Origin: BOG-908 sp963692875
GTDB lineage: Bacteria > Pseudomonadota > Alphaproteobacteria > Acetobacterales > Acetobacteraceae
NCBI GenBank assembly: GCA_965198755.1
Contig: OZ240673.1
Coordinates: 3,534,001 to 3,598,000, forward strand
Length of the DNA stretch: 64,000 bases
Reading direction: 5' to 3'
This document shows, in pieces, positions 1 through 11,308 of this stretch (positions within the stretch are counted from its first letter, which is position 1; each line of letters begins with the position of its first letter). The notes beneath the pieces were generated by a model, which ran no database searches, was not told where the DNA came from, and worked only from the letters and a program-made list of their open reading frames with translations. The position numbers and the translations under genes are program-made.

Positions 1-127
1 CACCTTCCTGGAACGGCCAGCGCAGGTGCGTGTTGATGTGTTCGGCAATGGTGGATTTGCCGCTGCCGGAGACGCCCATCACGACCAGAACGGAGTCTCC
101 GGCCGCTGGTGCGGCTGGTCTGTTCAT
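1..127 (-). CDS. gntK: Gluconokinase, N-terminal part (cut by window edge)
   Basis: Phosphorylates gluconate to 6-phosphogluconate and so feeds the pentose-phosphate operon it belongs to. Only the first 42 residues are in the window. They contain the P-loop GVSGSGKST, followed by an LRWPFQEG stretch typical of the short gluconokinase family. The ATG at 127-125 overlaps the rpiA TGA by four bases (ATGA), which suggests translational coupling. The rest of the gene lies to the left of the window. Confidence 0.88.
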   Translation of the reverse strand, partial: MNRPAAPAAGDSVLVVMGVSGSGKSTIAEHINTHLRWPFQEG

Positions 128-831
128 CTGTCCGTAGGCGTGGGCACCGCCTTGTTCGGCGTGAACCTGGTGACCCCATCGTCGCCGGCGACGAGTGCGA
201 GCTCCGCCATGCCGACGAACAGGCCGGTTTCCACCACGCCGACCACCTGCTGCACGCGCCGGTTCAGCGCGCCCGCATCTTCGATGGCCCCGAAGCTGCA
301 GTCGAGGATGTAGTTGCCGCCGTCCGTGAGGTACGGCTGGCCGTCCGGCAACGTGCGGCGCGCGGCGGATTGCGCGAGCGCGGCAAGGCGTGACTGCGTC
401 AGCTCCCAGCCGAAGCGTGTCACTTCCACCGGCACCGGCGCGGTGGTGCCGAGCCAGTCGACCAGCTTGGCGCCGTCTGCGATGATGACGAGGCGCTTGG
501 CCGCGCTGGCCACGAGTTTTTCGCGCAGCAAGGCACCGCCCATGCCTTTGACGAGGTCGAGCGTGTCGCGCTTGATCTCGTCGGCGCCGTCCACGCAGAT
601 GTCGATGCTGGTGTGGTGGGCGAAGTCGGTGAGCTTCAGGCCGCCGGCGCGCGCCTGGGTGGCGCTGCGTTCCGAGGTGGGGATGCACAGGATGTCCGGT
701 GCGCGGGCGATCAGCACGTCGATGAAAAAGGTTGCGGTGGAGCCGGTGCCGAGGCCTACGATCATGCCCGGTTGGACGAGGTCGGCGGCTTGCTCGGCGG
801 CTTGGCGCTTCAGAGCGTCCCTATCGGGCAT
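124..831 (-). CDS. rpiA: Ribose-5-phosphate isomerase A
   Basis: Interconverts ribulose-5-phosphate and ribose-5-phosphate in the cytoplasm. The 235-residue product has GLGTGST near residue 30, then DGADE, and KGMGGALLREK with the conserved catalytic-site residues, all diagnostic of RpiA. The frame stays open upstream to 924, but those 31 residues are translated from an intergenic repeat (834-960). The start chosen is the ATG at 831, which gives the normal family length. It lies downstream of pgl and overlaps gntK by four bases. Confidence 0.95.
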   Translation of the reverse strand: MPDRDALKRQAAEQAADLVQPGMIVGLGTGSTATFFIDVLIARAPDILCIPTSERSATQARAGGLKLTDFAHHTSIDICVDGADEIKRDTLDLVKGMGGALLREKLVASAAKRLVIIADGAKLVDWLGTTAPVPVEVTRFGWELTQSRLAALAQSAARRTLPDGQPYLTDGGNYILDCSFGAIEDAGALNRRVQQVVGVVETGLFVGMAELALVAGDDGVTRFTPNKAVPTPTDR

Positions 832-833
832 GG

Positions 834-960
834 AAGCAAGGCCTTCTTTTTCGAGAAAAAGAAGCAAGAAGCTTTTGTCTCGGCTGTCGCGGAGTTTTTC
901 GGCGGCGTGTGTGTTGGGGAACAAGAAGGTCCGGGTTCTTCTCGGAAAGGAACATGCTTA
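834..960 (+). repeat. Two-arm hairpin repeat, copy 1 (core forward)
   Basis: Lies between pgl and rpiA inside the operon. The left arm is an intact CTTC-type hairpin (about 841-864) followed by the GCTGTCGCGG core. The right arm is a decayed GTTC-type hairpin. The end of the copy supplies the pgl stop codon (TAA at 960-958). Confidence 0.85.
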
Positions 961-1674
961 CTTCCCTTGCGCTGCGTCGTCGGTGAACCACAGCAGATCG
1001 CCGGCAGCGCTCACCCGCGCGGCGGGTTGCGTCCTGTCACCTGCGAGCACTCGTTTCAGCACGTCGGCTTTTCCTTTGCCGGCAACAAGAAACACCACGT
1101 GCCGGCTACAGGCGATAGCCGGATAGGTCAGCGTCAACCGCGTCTGCGGCACGCCGGTGGTGACCGGTACCACCCAACGCAACGTCTCCTCCAGCGCCGG
1201 CGTGCCGGGAAACAACGACGCGGTGTGGCCGTTCTCGCCGAGCCCCAGCAACATCACATCGAACAGCGGCCGCGTCATGTCCAGCGACTCGGCTTCGTAA
1301 TAGGCCTGCAGGACGGCCTGGTACTCCCGCGCGGCCGCATCAGGGTCGCCGGAGGTCGGCATCGGGTGCAGCTGTCCGGGCGGCACCTGCACGTGGTCCA
1401 GCAATGCCAGCCTGGTCATGCGGAAGTTGCTGTCAGGGTGGTCGGGCGGGACGAAGCGCTCGTCGCCCCAGAACAGGTGCGTGCGCGACCAGGGAAAGCG
1501 CGCCGCGAACGCTGGCTCGGCCAATATCTCGAACAGGCGTTTCGGGGTGGAGCCGCCCGACAGCGCGATCGAGAAACGGCCCGGTGCGGCAAGGGCCTGC
1601 TCGGTCAGCCAGTCGGCCGCGTAGCGGGCGAGCGCTTCGGGGTCCGCCAGTGAGGTGACGTGATGGTCAGGCAT
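958..1674 (-). CDS. pgl: 6-phosphogluconolactonase
   Basis: Hydrolyses 6-phosphogluconolactone made by Zwf to 6-phosphogluconate. The 238-residue protein has the SGGSTPKRLFE motif near residue 40 and the WSRTHLFWGDERFVPPD region, both typical of the DevB/Pgl family. The ATG at 1674 sits inside the end of the preceding HAD gene (8-base overlap), which supports this start over the longer open frame reaching 1788. The stop lies in the edge of a repeat copy. Confidence 0.94.
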   Translation of the reverse strand: MPDHHVTSLADPEALARYAADWLTEQALAAPGRFSIALSGGSTPKRLFEILAEPAFAARFPWSRTHLFWGDERFVPPDHPDSNFRMTRLALLDHVQVPPGQLHPMPTSGDPDAAAREYQAVLQAYYEAESLDMTRPLFDVMLLGLGENGHTASLFPGTPALEETLRWVVPVTTGVPQTRLTLTYPAIACSRHVVFLVAGKGKADVLKRVLAGDRTQPAARVSAAGDLLWFTDDAAQGK

Positions 1675-2479
1675 TCTCTGCACCCAGGATGAAGCGCTCC
1701 ACCGCGCGGGCGAACCCTTCCTCCTCGGAAGAGCTCGTGACGTGGGTTGCAAGTTTCCGCACCGCCTCGCTGGCGTTGCCCATGGCAATCGACATGCCGC
1801 TCTCGCGGAACATCAACGTGTCGTTCGGCTGGTCGCCTATGGTGGCGATCTGCCTGGTGTCCAGGCCGAGGCGCTTGGCCAGGAACGAGAGTGCCGCCCC
1901 CTTGTTGGCTTGCGGATGGGTGATGTCGAGGTAGTAGGGCTGCGAGCGCGCGGCCGACGCCGACGCGCCCAACGCGTCCTGCACCTGCTTTTCGGTCTGC
2001 TCCATCAGCCCGAGATCGTCGCTGACGCCCACGATCTTCACCGCGCTGTCGAGCGCGCTGCCGAAATCGCCCGTCTCCCTGGGCTCGAACTTCACCGTCC
2101 ACGCCTCGCGCGAGACGTGCGGTGCGTCCTTCTTGTGCACCAGCCACTCCTCGCCGCTGTACACCCACGCGTCCAGTCCTGCGTCGGTCAGCATCTTGAC
2201 GCTGCGGTCGGCGACGTCTCGCGGCACGTTACGCGCTTCGATCTGCGAAAGGTCCGGGTTCACCCAGAGCCCGCCGTTGAAACCGGCAATCGGCGTGTCG
2301 ATGGCGAGCGGTCCAAACAGCATCGTCATGCCGCGCGGCGGCCGGCCGCTGGTGATGGCAAAGGCGATGCCGCGCTGCCGTAGCGCGCGCACCGCGGCGA
2401 CGGCGCGGTCGGTGAGCTGCTTGTCCTTGGTGACGAGCGTGCCGTCCACGTCCGCCAGCAGAAGCTTGATGTCCGGCAT
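1667..2479 (-). CDS. Cof-type HAD-IIB hydrolase (first of a tandem pair)
   Basis: A predicted phosphatase of the HAD superfamily. The N-terminal DVDGT motif (residues 9-13) carries the nucleophile Asp, SGRPPRG is the motif II region, and GDQPNDTLMF is the C-terminal acidic motif. 270 residues, cytoplasmic. It is clearly paralogous to the next gene upstream: both share DGTLVTKDK, YYLDITHP and NKG. Its place between zwf and pgl suggests clearance of a sugar phosphate, but the substrate cannot be read from sequence. It starts 5 bases after the other HAD stop. Confidence 0.88.
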   Translation of the reverse strand: MPDIKLLLADVDGTLVTKDKQLTDRAVAAVRALRQRGIAFAITSGRPPRGMTMLFGPLAIDTPIAGFNGGLWVNPDLSQIEARNVPRDVADRSVKMLTDAGLDAWVYSGEEWLVHKKDAPHVSREAWTVKFEPRETGDFGSALDSAVKIVGVSDDLGLMEQTEKQVQDALGASASAARSQPYYLDITHPQANKGAALSFLAKRLGLDTRQIATIGDQPNDTLMFRESGMSIAMGNASEAVRKLATHVTSSSEEEGFARAVERFILGAENA

Positions 2480-2484
2480 GGGGT

Positions 2485-3300
2485 CTATCCTTTGCCCGGC
2501 GAGGCGTTTGGAATGACGAAAGCGGTCACCGCCTTTGCCCAGCCGCTGTCCTGGTTGCTGTCGGTGACGTAGTCCGCACGCGCCTGCATTTCCTTCGGCG
2601 CGTTCCCCATCGCGATGCTGTAGGCGGCGACGCCGAACATCGGCAGGTCGTTCGGCATGTCACCGATGCAGGCGGTCTCTGCCAAGTCCACGTTCAGCAG
2701 TCGGGCGGCCTCGCGCACCGCTTCGCCCTTGTTGGCGTTCGGATGGGTGATGTCGAGGTAGTAGTCCTGGCTGAGATGCACCGAGGCGCGGCCCTGGAGA
2801 CGCTGCTGCAGTTCAGTCTCGCAGGTCGCAAGCTTGGCGAAATCCTTCGACGCCGCCATGATCTTGCCGGCATGGGTGGCGTAGGGTGCCAGGTCCGGCA
2901 CGGTGCGCGGCTGCATCTTCACCGTGTGCTGTTCCCAATCCACGTAGTCGCCATCAGGATCGGTTAGCAGCCACTCCTGCGTGGTGAACAGCCAGGGCGT
3001 GATGGCCTGTGCGCGGAGGTAGGCGATCGCCTCGCGTGCCGCGTCTTCGGCCAGCAGGTCGGCGTGCAGCACCGTGCCGTCCGGCGCCGTGAACGTGCCG
3101 CCGTTGAACGCCGCGCGCGGGGTGTCGAGATGCAACGCCTCGGCGAACAACGCGACCCCGTGCGGCGGCCGGCTGCTGACGAGCACGAGTTTCACCCCAT
3201 GCTCCGCAAGCTGGCCGGCGGCTTGCCGGACCTGCGTGGTGAGTTCCTTGTCCTTCGTGACCAGCGTGCCGTCGATGTCGGAAACCAGCAGGCTTATCAT
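2485..3300 (-). CDS. Cof-type HAD-IIB hydrolase (second of a tandem pair)
   Basis: 271-residue paralog of the neighbouring HAD gene. It has DIDGTLVTKDK at the N terminus, SSRPPHG, YYLDITHPNANKGEA and GDMPNDLPMF, so all HAD motifs are present. The ATG at 3300 overlaps the zwf stop codon by four bases, so it is co-translated with zwf. The pair probably arose by tandem duplication. Different cap-domain sequences suggest different substrates. Confidence 0.88.
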   Translation of the reverse strand: MISLLVSDIDGTLVTKDKELTTQVRQAAGQLAEHGVKLVLVSSRPPHGVALFAEALHLDTPRAAFNGGTFTAPDGTVLHADLLAEDAAREAIAYLRAQAITPWLFTTQEWLLTDPDGDYVDWEQHTVKMQPRTVPDLAPYATHAGKIMAASKDFAKLATCETELQQRLQGRASVHLSQDYYLDITHPNANKGEAVREAARLLNVDLAETACIGDMPNDLPMFGVAAYSIAMGNAPKEMQARADYVTDSNQDSGWAKAVTAFVIPNASPGKG

Positions 3301-4844
3301 CGTCCAATGCCAACCCAGCGGCGATGGTCGTGGCGCAACAGCTCGTCGGCTTCGTCAGGGCCTTCGCTGCCGGCCGCGTAGGGGTGCACGTGGATGTGGC
3401 CGGCGTCCCACGCGTCGAGCGCGGGTTGCACGATGCACCAGCCGGCCTCCACGTTGTCGGCACGCTGGAACAGCGTCGCGTCGCCCACGAGGCAATCATA
3501 CAGCAGGGTTTCGTAGCCGGTGCTGGGGCCTTCGTGGAAGTAATCGGCGTAGTTGAAGTTCATGCTGACGCCGCCGAGTTTCACGCGCGGGCCCGGCACT
3601 TTCGCGCTGAACTGCAGCGTCACGCCTTCCGTCGGCTGAATGTGCATGTACATGATGTTGGGCGTGAGCTTCTCGACCGGCGTGTCGCGGAACAGCGCGA
3701 ACGGCGCCTGTTTGAAGTGGATGGAGATCTCGGTGCGGCGGCGTGCCAGGCGCTTGCCGGTGCGGATGTAGAACGGCACGCCGGCCCAGCGCCAGTTGTC
3801 GATGGCGAGTTTCATGGCGATGTAGGTCTCGGTGCTCGAGTTGACGTCCACGTCCGGCTCCTGCCGGTAGCCCTGCACCTGGTCCGATCCGTAGCTGCCG
3901 CCGCGGTACTGGCCGCGCACCACGTCGCGCACCGCGTTGCGGCCGGCGAGCGGGTGGATCGCCTGTATCACCTTGGCTTTTTCCGTGCGCACCGCATCCG
4001 CGTCGAACGAGGTGGGCGCTTCCATCGCCACCATGGAGAGAAGCTGGAAGATGTGGTTCGGCACCATGTCGCGCATCGCACCGGTGCCCTCGTAGAACTT
4101 GCCCCGCTGTTCCACGCCCACCGTCTCGGCCGCGGTGATCTGCACGTGGTCGATGTTGTCGCGCTTCCAGATCGGCTCGAAGATGCCGTTGGAAAAGCGC
4201 AGCGCCATGATGTTCTGGACGGTCTCCTTGCCCAGATAGTGGTCGATCCGGTAGATCTGGCTTTCGTCCATCACCGACAGAAGCGAGGCGTTCAGCGCCC
4301 GGGCGCTGGCCAGGTCGTGCCCGAACGGCTTCTCCACCACGATGCGCCGGAAGCAACCGGCCTGTTCGCGCAGCAGCCCGGCCTTGCTGAGTTGCTGTGC
4401 CACCACGTCGAAGAAACGCGCGGCCGTGGCGCAGTAGAACACCACGTTGTCGCTCTCGGCGAGCCTGGATTTCAGCGTCTCGAACGTCGCGTCGTTGGCG
4501 AAGTCGCCGGACAGGTAGCTGAGCCTGGTGCGCATCCAGCCCCACGCAGTCTCGTCGAGCTTCGCCGTCAGCTCGCCGCGCCGCTCGGTGACGAAATGCG
4601 TCATCGCGTCGCCGAGGTGGTCGCGGAACGTGTCGTCATCCATGTCGCGGGCGTCGACGCCGATGATCTCGAAGGCGTCGTCGAGCAGGTTCGCCAGGCG
4701 CAGATTATACAGCGCCGGCATCAGCAGCCGGCGCGTGAGGTCGCCGCCGGCGCCGAAGATCACGAAGTGGCAGGGTGGTGCCCCGGCCGCGCGTGACAGC
4801 ACGGCCGGGTCGCTCGGGCTTGGCCGGGCGCTGCCGGTGTCCAT
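3297..4844 (-). CDS. zwf: Glucose-6-phosphate 1-dehydrogenase
   Basis: Oxidises glucose-6-phosphate to 6-phosphogluconolactone and makes NADPH. 515 residues, the normal family length. The dinucleotide-binding GAGGDLTRR is at residues 31-39, the active-site RIDHYLGKE near residue 200 and EKPFGHD just before it. The ATG at 4844 is preferred to the TTG one codon upstream. The gene sits 15 bases after gnd and overlaps the HAD gene behind it by four bases. Confidence 0.96.
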   Translation of the reverse strand: MDTGSARPSPSDPAVLSRAAGAPPCHFVIFGAGGDLTRRLLMPALYNLRLANLLDDAFEIIGVDARDMDDDTFRDHLGDAMTHFVTERRGELTAKLDETAWGWMRTRLSYLSGDFANDATFETLKSRLAESDNVVFYCATAARFFDVVAQQLSKAGLLREQAGCFRRIVVEKPFGHDLASARALNASLLSVMDESQIYRIDHYLGKETVQNIMALRFSNGIFEPIWKRDNIDHVQITAAETVGVEQRGKFYEGTGAMRDMVPNHIFQLLSMVAMEAPTSFDADAVRTEKAKVIQAIHPLAGRNAVRDVVRGQYRGGSYGSDQVQGYRQEPDVDVNSSTETYIAMKLAIDNWRWAGVPFYIRTGKRLARRRTEISIHFKQAPFALFRDTPVEKLTPNIMYMHIQPTEGVTLQFSAKVPGPRVKLGGVSMNFNYADYFHEGPSTGYETLLYDCLVGDATLFQRADNVEAGWCIVQPALDAWDAGHIHVHPYAAGSEGPDEADELLRHDHRRWVGIGR

Positions 4845-4859
4845 CAATTTGCGCCCCGC

Positions 4860-5837
4860 CTACGCATGCGGCTCTACGTGGCCGCCGAACTTGTTGCGCA
4901 TTGCGCTCAACAGCTTCTCGCCGAACGTGTTGCCGGAGCGTGAGCGGAACCGCGCGTAAAGCGAGGTCGAGAGCACCGGCACCGGCACCGCCTCCTCGAT
5001 GGCGGCCTCCACCGTCCAGCGTCCCTCGCCGGAATCGCTGACGTGGCCGGTAAACTCGGTCAGCGTCGGGTTGTCCGCCAACGCCGACGCGGTCAGGTCC
5101 AGCAGCCAGGACGAGATGACACTGCCGCGCCGCCACACTTCGGCGATGTCTGGCAGGTCGAGCGTGAAGCGCTGATCTTCCGGCAGGTCGGCCGACGCCT
5201 TTCCCTGCAGCACGTCGAAACCTTCTGCGTAGGCCTGCATCAAACCATACTCGATGCCGTTGTGCACCATCTTGACGAAGTGGCCGGAGCCGGCCGGGCC
5301 GCAATACATGTAGCCCTGCTCCGGCCGTGAATCGCGGTCGTGCCGCTCCTTGGTGCGCCCGACGTCGCCCATCCCGGGTGCAAGCGTGTTGAAGATGGGG
5401 TCCAGGCGCTGCACCACCTCGGCTGGTCCGCCGATCATCATGCAGTAGCCACGCTCCAAGCCCCAGACGCCGCCGGACGTGCCGACATCGACGTAGTTGA
5501 CGCCCTTCTCGCGCAGCTTGGCGGCGCGGCGGATGTCGTCCTTGTAGAACGTGTTGCCGCCATCGATGATGGTGTCGCCGGACTCCATGTGTTCGGCCAG
5601 AGTGTTGACGGTGTCTTCGGTGATCTCGCCGGCCGGCAGCATCACCCATACGGCGCGCGGCTTTTCCAGGCCACGTAGCAGGTCAGCCAGGTCTGAGGCG
5701 CCCACGGCGCCTTCTCCGGCGACGCGCTTCACTGCGTCGGGGCTGTGGTCGTACACGACGCAGTGGTGGCCGGCACGCATCAGGCGCACGCTGATGTTTC
5801 CGCCCATCCGGCCTAGGCCGATTACGCCTAATTGCAT
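4860..5837 (-). CDS. gnd: 6-phosphogluconate dehydrogenase (decarboxylating), short form
   Basis: Oxidatively decarboxylates 6-phosphogluconate to ribulose-5-phosphate. At 325 residues it is the short bacterial type (about 300-330) rather than the 470-residue E. coli type. GLGRMGGN at residues 7-14 is the Rossmann loop, IIDGGNT and GPAGSGHFVKMVHNGIEYG carry the catalytic Lys and Asn, and DSGEGRWT is the substrate-binding motif. Short forms are often NAD-preferring, which is inference here. It is followed directly by zwf. Confidence 0.94.
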   Translation of the reverse strand: MQLGVIGLGRMGGNISVRLMRAGHHCVVYDHSPDAVKRVAGEGAVGASDLADLLRGLEKPRAVWVMLPAGEITEDTVNTLAEHMESGDTIIDGGNTFYKDDIRRAAKLREKGVNYVDVGTSGGVWGLERGYCMMIGGPAEVVQRLDPIFNTLAPGMGDVGRTKERHDRDSRPEQGYMYCGPAGSGHFVKMVHNGIEYGLMQAYAEGFDVLQGKASADLPEDQRFTLDLPDIAEVWRRGSVISSWLLDLTASALADNPTLTEFTGHVSDSGEGRWTVEAAIEEAVPVPVLSTSLYARFRSRSGNTFGEKLLSAMRNKFGGHVEPHA

Positions 5838-5853
5838 GACATGCTCCTGATAA

Positions 5854-5912
5854 GAAGGCCAGGGACGCTGTCCCTGGACCCTGCTGGGGCCAGTCGGCTC
5901 CAGACCCCGCTT
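5854..5912. repeat. GC-rich double-hairpin repeat (second family), copy A
   Basis: CCAGGGAC-GCT-GTCCCTGG forms a perfect hairpin and is followed by a CTGGGGCC/GGCTCCAG hairpin. A close copy lies at 52,122-52,183. Both copies sit about 20 bases upstream of the start codon of a minus-strand gene. This one fills the gnd/tal-pgi gap. Confidence 0.8.
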
Positions 5913-8781
5913 ACGCTAACGCTGCTGATATGGCCTTGGTCAATGCTGCCAGACCGGCTGAGACGTCGGGGCCCAGGTGTACTCGCAGGGCGCGGCGGTC
6001 GCGCTCGGCGAGCACGCCGAAATCACCGCGGGCCTGCGCCGCTTTCACCACGCTGAACGTGTAACCCTCGCCGGGCACCTGCAAGTCTGTACGGTCGTCC
6101 GCGGTGATCTGCAGGAACACGCCGCTGTTCGGGCCGCCCTTGTAGGCCTGGCCGGTCGAGTGCAGGAACCTTGGGCCGAACTCCGCCGCCACCGCCAGCT
6201 TCGTGAGGTCCCTGATCAGCAGCCGCAGCTCCTGCACCAGCGCAATGTGCTCGGGGTTGCGTTCGACATACGCGAGCACGCCGACGTAGTCGCCCGCATG
6301 CGCGCGTGCGAAATGCGCGCGCAGTAGTTCGACCAGGCTGCCGCCTTTCAGCGCGGCTGCATTCTTCTCATCGGCAAACAGCTTGACGCCGTCGAAACTG
6401 GCAAACGGCGTCTCGTCCGGCAAGTGGCCGGATTTGCCAGCAGCATCCGTCAACTCGCGCGTCTTGATCTTGCTCGCTTCCACGTCCGGCTGGTCGAACG
6501 CGTCGATGCCGATGATGCTACCGGCAACCGCCGTCGCAAACTCCCACAGGAAGAACTGCTGGCCGAGCTCCTGGTGTCCGTTCAGCGCCACCCGCACGAC
6601 CGGCTGACCCGCCTTTTCCAGCGCAGCCACGGCGGCATCCTGCGTCGCGTCGGCAGCGTCGTCGGCATGCAGGTACGCGAACAGCCTGTCGTTGCCATAC
6701 ATCGTGGGCGCAGCAGGCGTCTCGCCGTCGATCGGGACCAGGCCGCGGCCCAACTTGCCGGTGCTCTCTGCAATCAATTGCTCCAGCCAGGCGCCCAGGT
6801 CGGCGATGCCCGGCGAGGCGACGATCGTCACCTTGTCGTGGCCCGCTTTCTGCGCCTCTCCCATGATGGCGCCGAGCACCACGCCGGGGTTGGCTTCCGG
6901 CGGCGTGCCGGCTGAACACGAATGCACCATGCGCATCGTCGCCTGCAGGAAGCCGCGCACGCCGAGGCCGATTGCGGCCGCGGGCACCATGCCGAAATTC
7001 GATAATACCGAGTAACGGCCGCCGATCTCAGGGTTGCCGTAGAAGATCTTACGGAAGCCGTCGGCCTCGGCAACCTTTTGCATGTGACTGCCGGGATCGG
7101 TGATCGCGACGAAATGCTGGCCGGCCTTATCACTGCCCACCGCCTCCTGCATGCGCGCCCAGAAATACGCTTTCAGGATGTTGGGCTCCAGCGTGCCGCC
7201 GGATTTACTCGACACGATCACCAAGGTTTTCAGTAAGTCGACCGCGTTCTGAAACGTCTTGATCTGCTGCGGATCGGTGCTGTCCAGCACGTGCAGTTTC
7301 GGCCAGCCGGCGCGCTGGCCGAACGTCATGCCGAATACTTCCGGACCGAGGCTGGACCCGCCCATGCCGAGCAGCAGCACGTGCTCGAACTTCGCCTCCT
7401 GCACGTCGCGCGCGAAGGCTTCCAGCTCGTCTACGTGGGCCAGGCGGTCGTCAACGATGTCAAGCCACGCAAGCCATTTACTTTCCGGCCCGCCGGTCCA
7501 CAGCGATGAGTCGCGCGCCCACAGCCTGCGAACCGAGCCGTCCTTGCGCCAGCCCTCGAGCCTCGCCTCCACCGCCTTGTCCAGCGATTCCGGCAGGCTG
7601 TAGTGCAGGCTCGCGACGCTACTCCCCAGCAACGTGGCGCGCTTCTTGGCGACCGCCAGCAGCAACGCGTCGGCCGCATCGGCGAACAGCTTCACGCCGT
7701 CTTCCACGAGATGCTTGGTGACGCCTGGAAGATCGAGCCCCAGCCGCTCCACCTCCGCCATGACGTGGCGCGCCTCGTCGAGGTTCTCCGTCAGCGAGGC
7801 GCGCACGTGGCCGTGGTCGCGGAACGCGTCCATCGTGGCCGGCGGGATGGTGTCGACCGTGTCACGGCCGATCAGTTCCTCGACGTAGAGCACGTCGCTA
7901 TAGGCTTTGTCCTTCACGCCGGTGCTCGCCCATAGCAGGCGTTGCGGGTTGGCACCTGCCGCGGCGAGCTTCTTCCAGCGCTCGCTGGCGACCATCTCCT
8001 GATACCAGATGTAGGCCATCTTGGCGTTGGCGATCGCCACCTTGCCGCGAAGTGCGCGCAGCGCATCGGCATCCTTGTCGCCGGCGGCTACGCGCTCGTC
8101 GATCTTCTTGTCGATTTGCGCGTCGATGCGGCTGACGAAGAAGCTCGCGACGCTGGAGAGGTGGCTGATGTCCTCGCCCTTCGCGTGCCGGTCTTCCAGG
8201 CCCGCGATGTAGGCTTCGGCTACCGCCTTGTACGCGTCCTGCGAGAACAGCAGCGTGACGTTGATGTTGATGCCTTCGGAGATGAGCGTGCGGATGGCAG
8301 GCACGCATTCCGGCGTGCCGGGCACCTTCACCATCAGGTTCGGCCGGTCCACCCATTTGTGCAGGCGCCGCGCTTCGGTCACCGTGTCCTCTTCGCGCAA
8401 GGCCAGATAAGGCGAAACCTCCAGGCTGACGAATCCGTCCAGCCCCTGCGTGCGCTCGAATACCGGCTTCAGCACGTCAGCCACGTGCTGGATGTCGGCC
8501 ACGGCCATCGTTTCGTAGATGTCCTGCGCGTCGTGTTCGCCGCCGGCGGCGAGCTGCTTGAACTGCTCGTCGTAGTCGGTGCCGGAACCCATCGCCTTTT
8601 CGAAGATCGACGGATTCGAGGTGACGCCGCCTAGGCCGTCTGATTCGACCAGCTTCTGCAGGCTGCCGTCGAGGATGAAGCTGCGGCGCACGAAGTCCAG
8701 CCAGGGGGACTGGCCTTCCTTCAGCAGCTGCTTCACCGGGTTTGCCTGGGTGTGCGTCGAGGGATTGGCGACCGTGTCCAT
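5911..8781 (-). CDS. tal-pgi: Bifunctional transaldolase / glucose-6-phosphate isomerase
   Basis: A 956-residue fusion. Residues 1 to about 370 are transaldolase, with GVTSNPSIFEKA, the KVPGTPE motif holding the Schiff-base Lys, and INVTLLFS. The remainder is glucose-6-phosphate isomerase, with GMGGSSLGPEVF, the DSTDP region and SKSGGTLEPN. It links the non-oxidative branch with glucose-6-phosphate supply in one polypeptide. The fusion next to gnd and tkt is characteristic of acetic acid bacteria and relatives. Neither half shows a frameshift. A repeat copy separates it from tkt. Confidence 0.95.
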   Translation of the reverse strand: MDTVANPSTHTQANPVKQLLKEGQSPWLDFVRRSFILDGSLQKLVESDGLGGVTSNPSIFEKAMGSGTDYDEQFKQLAAGGEHDAQDIYETMAVADIQHVADVLKPVFERTQGLDGFVSLEVSPYLALREEDTVTEARRLHKWVDRPNLMVKVPGTPECVPAIRTLISEGININVTLLFSQDAYKAVAEAYIAGLEDRHAKGEDISHLSSVASFFVSRIDAQIDKKIDERVAAGDKDADALRALRGKVAIANAKMAYIWYQEMVASERWKKLAAAGANPQRLLWASTGVKDKAYSDVLYVEELIGRDTVDTIPPATMDAFRDHGHVRASLTENLDEARHVMAEVERLGLDLPGVTKHLVEDGVKLFADAADALLLAVAKKRATLLGSSVASLHYSLPESLDKAVEARLEGWRKDGSVRRLWARDSSLWTGGPESKWLAWLDIVDDRLAHVDELEAFARDVQEAKFEHVLLLGMGGSSLGPEVFGMTFGQRAGWPKLHVLDSTDPQQIKTFQNAVDLLKTLVIVSSKSGGTLEPNILKAYFWARMQEAVGSDKAGQHFVAITDPGSHMQKVAEADGFRKIFYGNPEIGGRYSVLSNFGMVPAAAIGLGVRGFLQATMRMVHSCSAGTPPEANPGVVLGAIMGEAQKAGHDKVTIVASPGIADLGAWLEQLIAESTGKLGRGLVPIDGETPAAPTMYGNDRLFAYLHADDAADATQDAAVAALEKAGQPVVRVALNGHQELGQQFFLWEFATAVAGSIIGIDAFDQPDVEASKIKTRELTDAAGKSGHLPDETPFASFDGVKLFADEKNAAALKGGSLVELLRAHFARAHAGDYVGVLAYVERNPEHIALVQELRLLIRDLTKLAVAAEFGPRFLHSTGQAYKGGPNSGVFLQITADDRTDLQVPGEGYTFSVVKAAQARGDFGVLAERDRRALRVHLGPDVSAGLAALTKAISAALA

Positions 8782-8798
8782 GGCTGAAACTCCTCAAA

Positions 8799-8923
8799 GA
8801 AAGCGGTTCCTTTTTTGAAAAAAAGAACCAAAAAGCTTTTGTCTCCTGGGTACCCGTCTGTGGAACGGCCCGCGACAGCGAGAGCAAAAGCTTTTTGCTT
8901 CTTTTTCTCGAAGAAGCGCTTGC

Positions 8924-8926
<3 letters not shown>
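8799..8926 (-). repeat. Two-arm hairpin repeat, copy 2 (core reverse)
   Basis: Between tkt and tal-pgi, inside the operon. The left arm is GTTC type, the right arm CTTC type, with CCGCGACAGC beside the right arm. The tkt stop codon (8926-8924) lies in the outer edge of the repeat. Confidence 0.92.
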
Positions 8927-11014
<2,088 letters not shown>

Positions 11015-11127
11015 GGTTGACCTTCCCCTGACTGCCGCGCCTTACCGACGCGCCTGCCTCTGCGCAGTTCCCGGTAGGGCTGCGCTGCTCTGGCGGAGGG
11101 AGATGAGGCGTTGACTCCCGGCGGGCC

Positions 11128-11156
11128 AATACAGCATCGAAAGAAGGCGGTGCCAA
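11128..11156 (-). promoter_or_regulatory. Candidate sigma-70 promoter for the tkt operon
   Basis: On the minus strand TTGGCA (11,156-11,151) and TGTATT (11,133-11,128) are separated by exactly 17 bases. It is the best promoter-like pair upstream of tkt. Matches are 5/6 and 4/6 to the consensus. Confidence 0.45.
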
Positions 11157-11165
11157 CCTGGCGTA

Positions 11166-11308
11166 AGGAAGCAAGGAAGCGGTTCTTTTTTGAAAAAAAG
11201 AACCAAAAACTTTTGTCTCCTTAGCGAGGCTCTCAAAACTACGGCGCGACAGCGGGCCCAAAAGTTTTTTGCTTCTTTTTTTCAAAAAAGAAGATTCTTG
11301 CTTGCTTT
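11166..11308 (-). repeat. Two-arm hairpin repeat, copy 3 (core reverse)
   Basis: GTTC-type left arm and CTTC-type right arm with CGCGACAGC beside the right arm. It begins at the end of the radical SAM gene, whose TAA lies at the repeat edge, and precedes the tkt promoter. Confidence 0.92.

Noticed and set aside
613..1653. Long plus-strand open frame across rpiA/pgl
   Set aside because: It is antisense to two well-supported genes, has no family motif and includes repeat sequence. High GC produces such shadows.
3324..4796. 490-codon plus-strand frame
   Set aside because: Complementary shadow of zwf, His/Val/Arg-rich composition, no ribosome site.
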